Shown one piece after another: positions 29,776 through 30,181 of a DNA stretch of 30,181 bases. Every line of letters begins with the position of its first letter. The stretch's first letter is position 1. The notes below the pieces were generated by a model, which was not told the DNA's origin, searched no databases, and saw only the letters and a program-made list of their open reading frames with translations. Position numbers and translations under genes: made by a program. The stretch comes from a virus, in IMG/VR virus record IMGVR_UViG_3300042523_000294, positions 1 through 30,181 of that record; one strand, written 5' to 3'.

Positions 29776-30122
29776 GTCGTCACCTTCCGGTGGCGCGGCG
29801 GGTAGTGGTTGCCGTTCTTGCTCCACCGCAAATGAGGCAACTTCGGAAACCGATCAACTTCCTCGATTGTTGCCTCAATGCGCACCCGGACCACGGAACA
29901 ATCGCGTTTACCGCGCCACGGCCCGACACGATCCAGCAAGAATGCCCGCGCTTCGGCTTCGGTCGGGAACAGCGCGTAGATGCCGACAGGATACATTTCG
30001 TGCCGGCCGATCTTGTTCCCGTCGAGCCCACCGAATAGCGTGCCATCGGGCTTGAATTCCGACGCGGGCACCTTAATCGCCCAGCCGTAGCGCATGCCGG
30101 AAATCTTGAGGTTGCCGCTCAT
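29772..30122 (-). CDS. Small protein, 116 aa
   Basis: An unrecognised 116 aa protein opening MSGNLKISGMRYGWAIKVPA, with the segment MYPVGIYALFPTEAEARAFL and a Arg/Lys-rich end (HLRWSKNGNHYPPRHRKVT). The ATG at 30122 has an AAGGGG site and overlaps the gene to the right by ATGA; a TTG six codons upstream is less likely. A nucleic-acid-binding role is suggested only by the basic end. Confidence 0.7.
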   Translation of the reverse strand: MSGNLKISGMRYGWAIKVPASEFKPDGTLFGGLDGNKIGRHEMYPVGIYALFPTEAEARAFLLDRVGPWRGKRDCSVVRVRIEATIEEVDRFPKLPHLRWSKNGNHYPPRHRKVTT

Positions 30123-30181
30123 GTGCCGCACCCCTTGCAAACAATGAACCGCTTCCCGCGCTGCACCTTCCGCAAGATCGT
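30119..30181 (-). CDS. Partial CDS at right edge, Cys-containing C-terminus
   Basis: Only the last 20 codons are inside the window. The frame is open to the edge and ends in an ATGA overlap with the 116 aa gene, the same coupling as elsewhere in this operon. The end reads RGKRFIVCKGCGT, with a CxxC pair of the zinc-ribbon kind. Nothing else can be said. Confidence 0.55.
   Translation of the reverse strand, partial: TILRKVQRGKRFIVCKGCGT

Overview
The window is the greater part of a GC-rich, tightly packed tailed-phage genome or prophage. The morphogenesis genes follow the order of the Salmonella podovirus P22: small and large terminase, portal, scaffold, coat, gp4-like and gp10-like tail accessory factors, three or four internal or ejection proteins, then tail spike and fibres. 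The lengths also fit P22 gp7, gp20 and gp16 for the 236, 455 and 805 aa proteins. The high GC content, the small accessory proteins and a DUF6456-like architecture in one regulator suggest an alphaproteobacterial host. That assignment is an inference and no host gene is visible. No integrase, attachment site, C1-type repressor pair or recognisable endolysin lies in the window, and both ends cut through continuing phage sequence.

Layout: (1) 41-4063, plus strand: an early operon with a Gp157-like protein, a RecT-type annealing recombinase, a small protein with an SSB-like acidic tip, and a chain of small accessory ORFs linked by ATGA or TGATG overlaps. (2) 4077-25187, minus strand, read right to left: the late operon. 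It starts with two beta-rich virion-like proteins, runs through DNA packaging, head, neck and ejection genes, and ends with a receptor-binding cassette (S74-chaperoned spike, 719 aa fibre, glycine-rich adhesin and small helpers) and a coiled-coil/one-TM candidate holin. One small membrane-protein gene (9729-9989) interrupts it on the opposite strand, between the gp16-like and spike genes, which is where P22 carries sieA/immI. (3) 25268-26750, minus strand: five small genes including a candidate late regulator, closed by a clear rho-independent terminator at 25211-25243. (4) 26852-27513, plus strand: a three-gene operon ending in a helix-turn-helix protein, driven by a good sigma70-type promoter overlapped by TGCGT repeats. 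(5) 27605-27813: a non-coding control region with ten copies of a GTCCC-type motif around a 10-bp perfect palindrome, followed by an exact TATAAT box. This is the best candidate origin or master control site. (6) 27814-28053, plus strand, converging on (7) 28068-30181, minus strand: a replication operon with a RepA-like AAA ATPase and three small overlapping genes, cut at the right edge.

How it works together: regions 6 and 7 look like replication and its control, region 1 like recombination and host takeover, region 4 like an early regulatory switch, and region 3 the step to late expression. Region 2 builds a short-tailed particle that ejects internal proteins carrying a muralytic domain. 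Several genes shorter than 60 codons, or starting at GTG or TTG, were recovered by reading the junctions directly.
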